From positions 1,550,001-1,614,000 of the forward strand of contig NZ_RCCJ01000001.1 of NCBI RefSeq assembly GCF_003664005.1: 64,000 nt of DNA, given 5' to 3'. A program made the position numbers and the translations under genes. Origin of the DNA: Hydrogenivirga caldilitoris. Its GTDB lineage: Bacteria > Aquificota > Aquificia > Aquificales > Aquificaceae. Under the pieces are notes generated by a model. It was not told where the DNA came from and did no database searches. It saw nothing but the letters and a program-made list of their open reading frames with translations. Shown here one piece after another: positions 1 to 8,651 of this stretch. Numbering within the stretch: the first letter of the stretch is position 1; every line of letters starts with the position of its first letter.

Positions 1-791
1 GCGAGCACCGTTGAGAGCCCAGAATTCTGCATACCAACCTCTATGGAGAGGGTTTTGGCAAGTTTGTTATCAAGCCCGGCAAGCTTCCCGAAAAGGAAAC
101 CCAAAACAAAGCCTGTAAGGTTGTGAAGGATGACAACACTAAGTATGAGAAGGCTTACAGCCTGTAATTTCTCCTTGTTGAGGGCGAATATAACAGCAAT
201 TATAAGGGAAATGGCCGTTATGGACAGGTAGGGGAGTAAGCTCTCAATTTTTACAAGTTTTTCCTTCACAAAACCTCTTATGAGCATCCCTCCCAGGACA
301 GGAAAGACCACAACCTTCAGGGTGGTAATAGCCATATCCAGAAAGGGTACCGGAACCAGTTTACCTGCCAGTAGCCACGTCCAGAGAGGTGTAAAGATAG
401 GTGAGAGTAGGGTGGACACCGTGGTCATAGATATGGAGTAGGAGAGCTCCCCACCCGATATGTAAGTCATAAGGTTTGAAGCTGTCCCACCCGGTGCAGA
501 GCCAACGAGAACAACACCGACGACGAGCTCAGGGCTCAAACGTAAAAGCTTTGCAAGGAGGAAACCCGTCAAAGGCATGACTGAAAATTGGAGGAGGGCT
601 CCATATAGGATTATTTGAGGTCTTTTAAATATTCTCTTAAAATCCTCTGGGGTAAGCGTTATACCCATGCTTAGCATTATCACTATAAGGAGGGGAACAA
701 TCAGGGGTTTTAAGGGTCTGAAGAGCTCATCAAAGAAAAAGCCAGCAAGGGAAAAGGAGAAAAGGACAATAAGAAATACTACACTCTGCAT
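1..791 (-). CDS. Bile acid:sodium symporter (BASS) family transporter, 3' end missing
   Basis: Partial gene: the reading frame is open from an ATG at 791 to the left edge, so the C-terminus lies outside the window. The translated part is strongly hydrophobic, with about seven to eight membrane segments. It carries two signatures typical of the BASS fold: a G-S-A-P-G-G-T-A-S-N stretch in the middle and S-I-E-V-G-M-Q-N-S-G near the window edge. Family members are inner-membrane sodium-coupled importers of organic anions (bile acids, pantoate, pyruvate and others); the substrate cannot be read from sequence. Only 17 bp separate its start from purC on the other strand, so both must share an AT-rich promoter. 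An internal start is possible. Confidence 0.82.
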   Translation of the reverse strand, partial: MQSVVFLIVLFSFSLAGFFFDELFRPLKPLIVPLLIVIMLSMGITLTPEDFKRIFKRPQIILYGALLQFSVMPLTGFLLAKLLRLSPELVVGVVLVGSAPGGTASNLMTYISGGELSYSISMTTVSTLLSPIFTPLWTWLLAGKLVPVPFLDMAITTLKVVVFPVLGGMLIRGFVKEKLVKIESLLPYLSITAISLIIAVIFALNKEKLQAVSLLILSVVILHNLTGFVLGFLFGKLAGLDNKLAKTLSIEVGMQNSGLSTVL

Positions 792-794
792 GGG

Positions 795-802
795 ATTATA
801 AT
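795..802. promoter_or_regulatory. Shared AT-rich divergent promoter of BASS gene and purC
   Basis: TATAAT at 797-802 reads toward purC and ends 6 nt before its ATG (809). On the minus strand TAAAAT (806-801) and TATAAT (800-795) precede the transporter ATG (791). There is no room for a normal leader or Shine-Dalgarno site on either side, so leaderless transcripts are inferred. Confidence 0.5.
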
Positions 803-808
803 TTTAGA

Positions 809-1516
809 ATGCCAGAGAAAGTAAAAAAGCTCTACGAAGGAAAGGCGAAGGTCGTTTATGAGACGGAGGAACCTGACAAGCTCTTACTCTACTTCAAAGA
901 CACCACCACAGCCTTTGATGGGGTTAAGAAGGCAGAGCTGAAGGGAAAGGGCTCCCTCAACAACACCATATCAAGTCTTATCTTTGAAATCTTACACAGA
1001 TACGGTATAAAGACCCATTACATCCAGAAACTTTCCGATAACGAGATGCTCGTCTGGAAGGCTGAGCGCTTTCCTGTTGAGGTTGTTGTCAGAAACTTTG
1101 CCGCGGGAAGCGTAGTAAAGAGACTCGGGTTCAAGGAAGGTCAGAGATTTAAAGAACCTCTGGTTGAGTTTTTCTACAAGAGTGACGAGCTTCACGACCC
1201 CTTAATCTGCGAGAGCCATATAGAGCTGATGGAGCTCGCCCCTACGGAAACTATCCCACTTATGAAAGAGACAGCCCTTAAGGTAAATGAAATTCTCTCA
1301 GGCTTTTTCAAAGAGCACGGTATAACCCTTGTAGACTTTAAGCTTGAATTTGGCAAGCTACCTGATGGGAGCGTTGGTATAGTTGATGAGATATCCCCTG
1401 ACTCAATGAGACTATGGGATTCGGAGACGGGCGAGAAGCTTGATAAGGACAGGTTCAGGTTTGACCTGGGAGACCTCCTTGAAGGATACAGGGAAATCCT
1501 AAAACGCATATCATAA
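809..1516 (+). CDS. purC: Phosphoribosylaminoimidazole-succinocarboxamide synthase (SAICAR synthetase)
   Basis: Cytosolic purine biosynthesis enzyme that joins CAIR with aspartate using ATP. At 235 residues it has the usual length for a monofunctional bacterial PurC. Visible family motifs are the N-terminal K-L-Y-E-G-K-A-K strand, the V-V-R-N-F-A-A-G-S segment near residue 95 and the D-E-I-S-P-D-S-M-R-L-W segment near residue 195, which lies in the substrate/metal site. The ATG follows a TATAAT box by 6 nt with no Shine-Dalgarno sequence, so translation is probably leaderless. It stands alone here; purF lies 46 kb away, so purine genes are dispersed. Confidence 0.96.
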   Translation: MPEKVKKLYEGKAKVVYETEEPDKLLLYFKDTTTAFDGVKKAELKGKGSLNNTISSLIFEILHRYGIKTHYIQKLSDNEMLVWKAERFPVEVVVRNFAAGSVVKRLGFKEGQRFKEPLVEFFYKSDELHDPLICESHIELMELAPTETIPLMKETALKVNEILSGFFKEHGITLVDFKLEFGKLPDGSVGIVDEISPDSMRLWDSETGEKLDKDRFRFDLGDLLEGYREILKRIS

Positions 1517-1567
1517 CACAAACTGAGCTTGACAGTCTCAATAGGTGAGCTAAATTCTCAAAAGGTA

Positions 1568-3160
1568 ATGCCCTCGGATATAGACGAGCTAAGAAGAGAA
1601 TTAGATATCGTTGATGTCGTATCCGACTATATACGTTTAGAAAGAGCCGGCAACAACTACAAAGCTAACTGCCCCTTCCATCCCGATAAGACTCCCTCCT
1701 TTTACGTTTCACCCTCCAGGCAGATATTCAAATGCTTTGGGTGTGGTGTTGGTGGAGACGCCATAAAGTTCGTATCCCTGTATGAGAACGTGTCCTACAT
1801 AGAGGCTGCGAGGCAGCTTGCTAAGAGGTACGGAGTAAAGCTGACCATAAGGGAAGAGTCCCCAGAGAACAAAAAGGTTTACGAGGTTCTTGAACAGGTT
1901 GCAGAGTTTTACCACTCAAAACTCAGGGAGGACAGAAAGGCACTTGATTACCTTAGAGATAGGGGCATAGACAGCTCAACGATAAAGAAGTTCCACCTTG
2001 GGTACTCTTCCTCTTCAGAGGAATTAACGCAACTACTTAAAGACCTAAACGCTCTTGAAATATACGCGAGAACGGGAAACGTAATCCAAATTGATGAGGG
2101 TAAGTACAGGGACCTCTTTAGAAACAGGCTGATAATACCTATAAGGGATTCAAGGGGAAGGGTGGTTGGCTTTGGTGGGAGACTTATATCGGGCGAGGGT
2201 CCTAAGTACATAAACTCTCCTGAGAGCGATATCTTCAAGAAAAGAGAGCTTCTGTACGGGTTCTATGAAGGTCTTAACTACCTAAGGGAATTAAAAAGCG
2301 CCCTGCTTGTTGAAGGGTACTTTGACGTGATCGCCCTCCACCAGGAGGGTTTAAGGAACGCAGTAGCCACCTTGGGAACTTCTCTTGGAAAGGAGCACGC
2401 CTCGCTCCTGTCAAGGGTGGTAGAAAAGGTTTACCTCCTCTTTGATGGAGATGAGGCAGGAAGGAAGGCGATGAGATTAGCCATACCACACCTTTTGAAG
2501 GAAGGGCTTGAGGTTTACCCTGTATTCCTTCCGGAAGGGCTTGATCCTCACGATTTCATACTCAAAGAAGGAAAGACCGCCCTGAAGGAGGTGATTGAAT
2601 CCTCTCCAGATATATTTGGACTTCTGCGGGAGAAGATAGTGAAAGGTTATGACGTTGAAAGCTCCGTAAAAGACTTTACCTACTACGTGTCCTTCATGAA
2701 GGACGAGATAAAGGCTTACACACTTCTCTCCGAACTGAGCAAACTCACCAGAATCCCCATTGAAGTTCTATCAGCGAAGATGTACAGAACGCCCGAAAGA
2801 AGTCAGGAGGCGGAGGATAAGCTCAGCTTCACGGAAAAGGTTTTCCTGAAGGGTTTACTTGAGCTTAGACCTGAAATTGACCTTGAGGAGCTAAACCTCT
2901 CTGTCAAAGCTAAAGAGTACGCTCAGAGCATAATAAATGAAGAGTACTACCATATACCGGAAGACATATTAAACCTTAAAACCGGCGATATTGAGAAAGA
3001 GTTTGAGGCGAGCCTACAAAAACTCAAGATAGACATACCTAAAGAAGAGCTTACAGAGACAGTCGGTGTCAGAGAATCCGTAAAGGAGTTCATAAGGAAG
3101 CATAAGGGTGGTATAAAACCCTCTTCGGTCCGTAAATGGAGGGGAAAGCTTGAAAGTTAA
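1568..3160 (+). CDS. dnaG: DNA primase
   Basis: Makes RNA primers for replication. I place the start at the ATG at 1568 (530 aa) rather than an in-frame TTG at 1529, because the following residues (P-S-D-I-D-E-L-R-R-E) match the usual start of the CHC2 zinc-binding domain and the Aquifex N-terminus as I remember it. Domains: zinc ribbon C35-x2-H38 and C56-x2-C59; DnaG catalytic core with the TOPRIM motifs L-V-E-G-Y-F-D and F-D-G-D-E-A-G-R-K-A near residues 250-320; a less conserved helicase-interaction C-terminus. It lies 43 bp upstream of rpoD, retaining two genes of the classical macromolecular-synthesis operon; rpsU is 8 kb away. Confidence 0.95.
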   Translation: MPSDIDELRRELDIVDVVSDYIRLERAGNNYKANCPFHPDKTPSFYVSPSRQIFKCFGCGVGGDAIKFVSLYENVSYIEAARQLAKRYGVKLTIREESPENKKVYEVLEQVAEFYHSKLREDRKALDYLRDRGIDSSTIKKFHLGYSSSSEELTQLLKDLNALEIYARTGNVIQIDEGKYRDLFRNRLIIPIRDSRGRVVGFGGRLISGEGPKYINSPESDIFKKRELLYGFYEGLNYLRELKSALLVEGYFDVIALHQEGLRNAVATLGTSLGKEHASLLSRVVEKVYLLFDGDEAGRKAMRLAIPHLLKEGLEVYPVFLPEGLDPHDFILKEGKTALKEVIESSPDIFGLLREKIVKGYDVESSVKDFTYYVSFMKDEIKAYTLLSELSKLTRIPIEVLSAKMYRTPERSQEAEDKLSFTEKVFLKGLLELRPEIDLEELNLSVKAKEYAQSIINEEYYHIPEDILNLKTGDIEKEFEASLQKLKIDIPKEELTETVGVRESVKEFIRKHKGGIKPSSVRKWRGKLES

Positions 3161-3203
3161 GTTTACAAGTCTAACTTTAATAAATTTATGCAGGAGGTAA
3201 AGA

Positions 3204-4919
3204 ATGATAGACAGGGAAAGCCTTAGGCACCTTATTGAAGTCGGCAAGGAGAAGGGGTTCGTCACTTACGACGAGATAAACGAGGTCCTTGAGGAAGACT
3301 TTGTCTCGTCGGACGGCTTTGAGGAGCTAATAGACACCCTCGCAAACTTCAATATCCAGGTTGTTGAAAGCGAAGAGGATTACGAGGAGAAAGAGCACAT
3401 TGATGAGCTCGTAGTATCAACAGAATCCTTCACCGTGATGGGGAGGGACGGAGACCCTGTCAAGCTTTACCTCAAAGAGATGGGAAAGATACCCCTTCTA
3501 ACCCGCCAACAGGAGATACACTACGCAAAGCAGATAGAGATAGGAAGAAAGATAATGAGGAGGGGACTCCTGAGAAGCTCTTTCCTGGTAGAAAGACTCC
3601 TGCAAGATTGGGCTAAGCTCTGCAACGGAAAACTCAAAGTTGGAGACATAATGGACCTTATAGAGGAAGACCCTAACAGTGACTGCTACGAGGAGAACTG
3701 CGAAAAGCATGAAAAGTTCTTCATGGAGAAAGGGTTAGAACTTGCAAAGGCTTACAAAGAGCTACTGGACGCCAGGGGGAGGTACATAAGAGAAGGTACG
3801 GTGGAAACCAAGAAAGAGTACCTTACCAAGCATGCCCAGATGAACAGGATAGTCCACCAGATGAAGATAAAGTACTCAAAGTTTGAAAGGGTAGCGGACG
3901 AGCTTCTCAAGCTTTACCAGAAGTATGTGAGAAAGACCAAAGACTACGAATCAAGAAAGAGGAGGCTCCAGGCGATACACCCAGACATAGACGAACTCAT
4001 AAACGACTACCTCGCGAGCAGGGAACTTCAGGAAAAGATAAAGAACTCTGGGTACTCCTTTGACAGGTTCAATTCCTTGGTAAGTGAGTACGTGTCCCTG
4101 AAAAGGGAGCTGGAAAAACTCAGAAACGAGTTTGGGGTTATACCGGAAGAGATAAAAAGAGTCATGGGAATAATTGAGCGGGGCAGGAAAAAGGTTGTAA
4201 AGGCTAAGCAGGTGATGATCCAGTCCAACCTCAGGCTCGTTGTTTCAATAGCGAAGAAGTACGTGAACAGGGGTCTCCACTTCCTTGACCTCATCCAGGA
4301 AGGGAACATCGGACTTATGAAGGCGGTTGACAAGTACGACTACAGGAAGGGATACAAGTTCTCCACCTACGCGACCTGGTGGATAAGACAGGCTATAACT
4401 AGGGCGATAGCGGACCAGGCGAGGACGATAAGGATACCCGTTCACATGATAGAGACGATAAACAGGATAATAAAGGCTTCTAAGAAGCTCTTCCAGGAGC
4501 TCGGCAGAGAGCCTACCCCTGAGGAGATAGCCAAACACCTCGGAATGACACCTGAAAAGGTAAGAAAGGTTTTAAGATCCGCCCAGGAGCCTATATCTCT
4601 GGAGACTCCCATAGGGGACGACGAAGACACCTTCCTAAAGGACTTCATAGAGGACAAGTCTGTACCGAACCCTGAGGAGTACGTGTCAAGGAAGCTCCTC
4701 AGAGAACAGCTTGAAAAGGTCTTAGAGACCCTCTCAGACAAGGAGAGGGAGATACTCAGGTACCGCTACGGTCTGGTGGACGGGACGGAGTACACCCTTG
4801 AGCAGGTCGGCAAGATGTTCAACGTTACGAGGGAGAGGATAAGACAGATAGAGTCCAAGGCGATAAGGAAACTAAGACACCCCTCAAGGGCAAAGTATCT
4901 GAAGGACTTTGAGCTTTAA
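3204..4919 (+). CDS. rpoD: Primary RNA polymerase sigma factor (sigma 70/RpoD)
   Basis: Housekeeping sigma factor, 571 aa. Region 1.1 occupies about residues 1-75; region 1.2 holds [11 protein letters not shown] near residue 80; a charged non-conserved region follows. Region 2 is near-invariant ([12 protein letters not shown], then [14 protein letters not shown]), which fits the TATAAT-like -10 boxes seen across the window. Region 3 and region 4 (helix-turn-helix [10 protein letters not shown]) complete it. The start has a good Shine-Dalgarno site (AGGAGG about 7 nt upstream). Its stop overlaps the convergent dehydrogenase stop within a TTAA. Confidence 0.97.
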   Translation: MIDRESLRHLIEVGKEKGFVTYDEINEVLEEDFVSSDGFEELIDTLANFNIQVVESEEDYEEKEHIDELVVSTESFTVMGRDGDPVKLYLKEMGKIPLLTRQQEIHYAKQIEIGRKIMRRGLLRSSFLVERLLQDWAKLCNGKLKVGDIMDLIEEDPNSDCYEENCEKHEKFFMEKGLELAKAYKELLDARGRYIREGTVETKKEYLTKHAQMNRIVHQMKIKYSKFERVADELLKLYQKYVRKTKDYESRKRRLQAIHPDIDELINDYLASRELQEKIKNSGYSFDRFNSLVSEYVSLKRELEKLRNEFGVIPEEIKRVMGIIERGRKKVVKAKQVMIQSNLRLVVSIAKKYVNRGLHFLDLIQEGNIGLMKAVDKYDYRKGYKFSTYATWWIRQAITRAIADQARTIRIPVHMIETINRIIKASKKLFQELGREPTPEEIAKHLGMTPEKVRKVLRSAQEPISLETPIGDDEDTFLKDFIEDKSVPNPEEYVSRKLLREQLEKVLETLSDKEREILRYRYGLVDGTEYTLEQVGKMFNVTRERIRQIESKAIRKLRHPSRAKYLKDFEL

Positions 4920-5800
4920 GGGGAGGATTTTCCTCCCTTCTCCTTTATGAGTTTGTATATAACGGAGAAGTCCAGCTCTCCTAATCCCTCAGCTTTAGCG
5001 AGCCCGTAGGTCTCCTTAATCGCGGCAGTTGTAAAGGAAAATAGACCGAGCTCCTTTACTAGGTCCTGAGCGTAATGAAGGTCTTTGTATATCAGGTCTG
5101 CAGAGAAGTGGGTTGAAAAGTCTTCCTCTAAAAGCTTCTTCTTCTTGACGTCAAGGATGTAGGACTTACCCGCTCCTGTTTCTAAAATCTCTATGAACTG
5201 CTCCTTCGGAATTCCCGCCCTCTCAGCTATCGCTATCGCCTCGGCGAGTATGTCCATAATCCCACCTAAGACTATGTTATTCACAAGCTTCACCTTGGTA
5301 GCCTTCCCAGCCTCACCGACGTAAAAGATGTTCTTACAGAACTTCTCAAAGAGGGGTTTGTTCTCCTCAAATTTATCCTTGTCTCCCCCGACCACTATGG
5401 TCAGCTCCCCTCTTTGGGCAGGAATTACGCTTCCTAAGACGGGTGCGTCAAGGTAGTGAGCTCCGAGCTTCCTGAGTTCATCGTAGGCGAGCTTTGCGTA
5501 GGTGAAGTGGTTAGTGGTCATGTCTATGACCGTTTTACCTTTTATATCCCCATGTATGAACCCTTCCTCCCCGAATATCACCCGTTCCGAAGCTTGAGAA
5601 TCAAAAACTATCACAAATACCCTGTCAACCTCCTTTATCAGCTCCGCCGGACTTTCGGCTACCTTAGCCCCGGTTTCCTTAGCGAAATCCTCAGCCTTCT
5701 GCCTTGTCCTGTTCCAGACAACGAGCTCAACCCCCTGCTCAATAAGCCTCTTTGCTATAGCCCTTCCCAGGTGTCCGAGTCCAATGAAGCCTGCCTTCAT
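4916..5800 (-). CDS. NAD(P)-dependent beta-hydroxyacid dehydrogenase (3-hydroxyisobutyrate dehydrogenase family)
   Basis: 294 aa, the family's standard length. The N-terminus has the Rossmann motif G-F-I-G-L-G-H-L-G; a D-A-P-V-L-G-S-V segment near 120 corresponds to the substrate-binding D-A-P-V-S-G signature; K-L-V-N-N near 170 supplies the catalytic lysine and asparagine. Members reduce small semialdehydes (glyoxylate, succinic semialdehyde) or oxidise beta-hydroxyacids; substrate unknown. The ATG overlaps the proS stop in an ATGA, so the two are translationally coupled. A glyoxylate/succinic semialdehyde reductase role is possible but not provable here. Confidence 0.88.
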   Translation of the reverse strand: MKAGFIGLGHLGRAIAKRLIEQGVELVVWNRTRQKAEDFAKETGAKVAESPAELIKEVDRVFVIVFDSQASERVIFGEEGFIHGDIKGKTVIDMTTNHFTYAKLAYDELRKLGAHYLDAPVLGSVIPAQRGELTIVVGGDKDKFEENKPLFEKFCKNIFYVGEAGKATKVKLVNNIVLGGIMDILAEAIAIAERAGIPKEQFIEILETGAGKSYILDVKKKKLLEEDFSTHFSADLIYKDLHYAQDLVKELGLFSFTTAAIKETYGLAKAEGLGELDFSVIYKLIKEKGGKSSP

Positions 5801-7506
5801 TTCTTATCCTCCTCTATCATCACCTTAACTTTATTCACCGCCTCCTCTATGGGAACATCCCACCTCTCCCCGGTGGCTCTCTTCTGTATTTCTACCTTTC
5901 CCTCTTTAACCTTCTTTCCTACCACTATCCTGTAGGGGAAACCTACCAAATCAGCGTCGGCGAACTTAAAGCCTGCACTCTCTTCCCTGTCGTCGTATAT
6001 CACCTCTATCCCCTTCTCCTCAGCTTCTATGTAGAGCTTCTCGGCAACCCGAACGAGCTCCTGATCCGACATGTTGAGGCATATTATTTCCAGCTCAAAG
6101 GGAGCTACGGGAGTGGGCCACTTTATCCCCTTATCATCGTGGTACTGCTCCACTATCGCCGACATTATCCTTGATATTCCTATTCCGTAACATCCCATAA
6201 TTATCGGCTTCTCGCTCCCGTCCCTGTCAGCAAAGTAAGCCTTCATGGGCTCGGAATACCTCGTTCCAAGGAGGAATATGTGACCAAGCTCCAGACCCGT
6301 TCTAACCTTAAGAGGATTTCCGCACTTCGGACAGGGGTCTCCTTCCCTCACCTGTGCAACATCTACGAACTCCCCGTACTCGTAGTCCCTCCCGGAGTTT
6401 GCATTCACGTAGTGGTAATCCGGTTCATTCAAAGCAACGACCATGTTCTTTACCCCGTAAAGGGAGTTGTCCCAGAGGACCCTTATCCCTTCCGGAAGGT
6501 TGAATATACCTATAAATCCCTTCTCCGTTCCTAAGAGCTTTTTGACCTCCTCGTCCTCAGCGAGCCTGAAGTTCTCCGTCCCGAGAACAATCTCTAACTT
6601 GTTCTCGTCTATCTCCCTGTCGCCTCTTATAAGGACGAGAACGGGCTTCCCGTCCACAATATAGAGAACTGCTTTCATTATCTTGGCGGGAGATACTTTC
6701 AGGAAGTTCGCCAGCTCCTCTATCGTTCTCACATTGGGAGTGTGAACCTTCTCAAGGGGTTCCTCTTCCTCCTCTCCGGGCTCGGGCTTGGATAAGGGAA
6801 TTATCTCGGCGTTGGCTGCGTACCCGCAGTTCTCACAGTAGCCCACCTTAGCCTCCCCGTAGTCTGTGAAAGCTATGAACTCGTGGGACTGCTTCCCGCC
6901 TATCTGCCCAACGCTCGCCTCAGCCATTATCACGTTGAGCCTTAACTTTCTGAATATCCTGTCGTAGGCGAACTTCATGGTCTCGTAGGAGACCATCGCC
7001 GACATCTCGTCGGTATCAAAGGAGTAGGCGTCCTTCATTATGAACTCCCTTCCCCTTATGAGTCCAAACCTCGGTCTCTTCTCATCCCTGAACTTGACCT
7101 GTATCTGGTAGAGTATGACGGGAAGCTGCCTGTAAGAGTGGATCGTTCTCCTTACCAGGTCCGTTATCTCCTCCTCATGGGTCGGTCCGAGGCAGTACTC
7201 TCTCCCGTTCCTGTCCTTGAGTCTGAAGAGCTCGTTCCCGTAGGTCTCCCACCTTCCCGTTTCCTTCCAGAGCTCCGCCGGGTTGAGGACGGTAAGGAGA
7301 AGCTCCTGAGCACCGGAGCGGTCCATCTCCTTCCTGACAACGTTCTCTATCTTTCTTAGAACTCTCCAGCCTGCGGGGAGTATCTCGTATATCCCCGCCG
7401 AGACCTGCTTTATAAAGCCCGCCTTCAAGAGCAGTCTGTGGGAAGGTGCCTCAGCCTCCGCCGGCTCCTCTTTAAGCGTATAAAGAAAGTATCTGCTCCA
7501 CCTCAT
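5797..7506 (-). CDS. proS: Prolyl-tRNA synthetase, bacterial type with editing insertion
   Basis: Charges tRNA-Pro in the cytosol. I choose the ATG at 7506 (569 aa), because M-R-W-S-R-Y-F-L-Y-T-L is the standard start of bacterial ProRS; the frame stays open 32 codons further upstream but that stretch overlaps the next gene. Class II motifs are visible: motif 2 around F-R-D-E-K-R-P-R-F-G-L-I-R near residue 140 and motif 3 G-C-Y-G-I-G-I-S-R near 440. The region between them contains a YbaK-like editing domain, placing it in the bacterial type rather than the archaeal type. The Shine-Dalgarno is weak. Confidence 0.95.
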   Translation of the reverse strand: MRWSRYFLYTLKEEPAEAEAPSHRLLLKAGFIKQVSAGIYEILPAGWRVLRKIENVVRKEMDRSGAQELLLTVLNPAELWKETGRWETYGNELFRLKDRNGREYCLGPTHEEEITDLVRRTIHSYRQLPVILYQIQVKFRDEKRPRFGLIRGREFIMKDAYSFDTDEMSAMVSYETMKFAYDRIFRKLRLNVIMAEASVGQIGGKQSHEFIAFTDYGEAKVGYCENCGYAANAEIIPLSKPEPGEEEEEPLEKVHTPNVRTIEELANFLKVSPAKIMKAVLYIVDGKPVLVLIRGDREIDENKLEIVLGTENFRLAEDEEVKKLLGTEKGFIGIFNLPEGIRVLWDNSLYGVKNMVVALNEPDYHYVNANSGRDYEYGEFVDVAQVREGDPCPKCGNPLKVRTGLELGHIFLLGTRYSEPMKAYFADRDGSEKPIIMGCYGIGISRIMSAIVEQYHDDKGIKWPTPVAPFELEIICLNMSDQELVRVAEKLYIEAEEKGIEVIYDDREESAGFKFADADLVGFPYRIVVGKKVKEGKVEIQKRATGERWDVPIEEAVNKVKVMIEEDKK

Positions 7507-7525
7507 GGAGAATATTGTAAGGCTT

Positions 7526-7849
7526 TTACATGTTGCTGAGCCCCGGAGCAAGGGCACAAAGGAGGGCGATGCAGGAGGACCAGAAGAGAACAGTTCCGAC
7601 AATTGTTGATATTATGGCTTGTTTTGCGGGTCTCTCAACCCTAAAGAGTTTGAAGTAAAAGTAAGAGGCTCCGAAGCCGGCGAGTATTGAAAGGAAAGGA
7701 GAGAGCTGAAAGTAAAGCTCCCTGAAGGAATATATCAGGCGCGGGAAGGTGTCGGGCAGGACTATCGGGACTAAAATGTGCATAAAGAAAACGAACCCTG
7801 AAGCTACAACAATATGAAGGTATAAGAGGACTTCCTTCAGGAGAGCCAA
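7526..7849 (-). CDS. Small integral membrane protein of unknown function
   Basis: Not recognised. 107 aa with three predicted membrane helices, about residues 8-31, 47-68 and 78-102, separated by short charged loops (R-V-E-R-P-A-K). One histidine sits in the first helix (L-H-I-V-V-A) and another follows (F-M-H-I-L), which could bind a metal or haem, but this is speculative. It overlaps the upstream SAM hydrolase-like gene by 13 bp and lies 19 bp ahead of proS, so it belongs to the same leftward operon. Composition matches its neighbours. Confidence 0.7.
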   Translation of the reverse strand: MALLKEVLLYLHIVVASGFVFFMHILVPIVLPDTFPRLIYSFRELYFQLSPFLSILAGFGASYFYFKLFRVERPAKQAIISTIVGTVLFWSSCIALLCALAPGLSNM

Positions 7850-8592
7850 ACCTTAACCTCCTCTCCGAGCCGTAGCCCAAATTTCTCCCTTGCGTTTCCC
7901 ATCGGAGTGAAGAGCTCCATTAAACCGAAACTCCCACAGATTAAATTCAGTTTCTCACTCTCCCCTGCCTGAAAGAAGGGAACTACCTTTAAGTTCTCCC
8001 CTCTGAACTCTCCATGGGAGTAGCTCCCGCAGGGAATGTTGGTTACAGCGTTTCCGAACCTGTCAAAGTGAATTATCTCACCTCTTAGCGTGTTTTCCTC
8101 TCTCTTGACTTCCGGGAAGCTGAGCTTAAGCTCGTAGTCTATCCTCCTACCGAACTCCTCTAAAGGGGTTCCCTTGGATATGTAAGCGGCGGCGGGAGCG
8201 AAGATGTCCCTCCCGTGGAAGGTGTTGTTCACCCTCGGTAGTTGATACTTTTCATTCTCTAAAACCACCGCCGAAGGCGGTCCTTCTAACTCTCTAACTA
8301 CAAGGTCAAATACTCCGTTGTCGGGTCCGACGAAGAAATACTCACCAACCTTCAGGGCTACGGGCTTCCTCTCAGAGCCCACACCGGGGTCAACCACGGC
8401 AACGAAGACGGTTCCCTTCGGGAAGTATCTGTAGTGGGCTTTTAGAAGGAGTGCTCCCTCCAGGATGTTGAAGGGTTCAACCTCGTGGGATATATCAACT
8501 ATCTGAACACCGGGGTTTATGGAGAGAATAACGCCTTTCATAGCTCCCACGAAACCGTCCCGTGTCCCGAAGTCGGTCAGAAGAGCTATCAT
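7837..8592 (-). CDS. SAM hydroxide adenosyltransferase (DUF62 / SAM chlorinase-fluorinase fold)
   Basis: 251 aa. The N-terminal L-L-T-D-F-G-T-R-D-G-F-V-G-A-M-K-G, the D-P-G-V-G segment and the F-H-G-R-D-I-F-A-P motif are hallmarks of the family that hydrolyses S-adenosylmethionine to adenosine and methionine with water as nucleophile. True halogenases lack the conserved D-R-H triad; here D in T-D-F, R and H of F-H-G-R-D are present, so hydrolase activity is expected. The physiological role is unclear even in characterised thermophiles. A TAAAAT box ends 8 nt before its ATG, suggesting a near-leaderless transcript. Confidence 0.88.
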   Translation of the reverse strand: MIALLTDFGTRDGFVGAMKGVILSINPGVQIVDISHEVEPFNILEGALLLKAHYRYFPKGTVFVAVVDPGVGSERKPVALKVGEYFFVGPDNGVFDLVVRELEGPPSAVVLENEKYQLPRVNNTFHGRDIFAPAAAYISKGTPLEEFGRRIDYELKLSFPEVKREENTLRGEIIHFDRFGNAVTNIPCGSYSHGEFRGENLKVVPFFQAGESEKLNLICGSFGLMELFTPMGNAREKFGLRLGEEVKVWLS

Positions 8593-8623
8593 CAGCTTAA
8601 TTTTAATGTTCTTTATGCCGAAG

Positions 8624-8645
8624 TATAATCAGTAGGTAAGGAGGT
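8624..8645 (+). promoter_or_regulatory. Promoter -10 and Shine-Dalgarno of the kaiC-like operon
   Basis: TATAAT at 8624-8629, then AAGGAGGT at 8638-8645, 6 nt before the ATG at 8652. Unlike several neighbours this gene has a conventional leader with a strong ribosome-binding site. No convincing -35 is seen at 17 bp spacing. Confidence 0.55.
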
Positions 8646-8651
8646 TACTTC

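Noticed and set aside
3153-3178. AAAGTTA...TAACTTT inverted repeat between dnaG and rpoD
   Set aside because: All-AT-rich 7-bp arms, 12-nt loop, no T-run; too weak in a thermophile to call a terminator or operator.
7507-7602. N-terminal extension of ProS by 32 codons
   Set aside because: The extra residues are encoded inside the upstream membrane-protein gene and do not match the ProRS family start at M-R-W-S.
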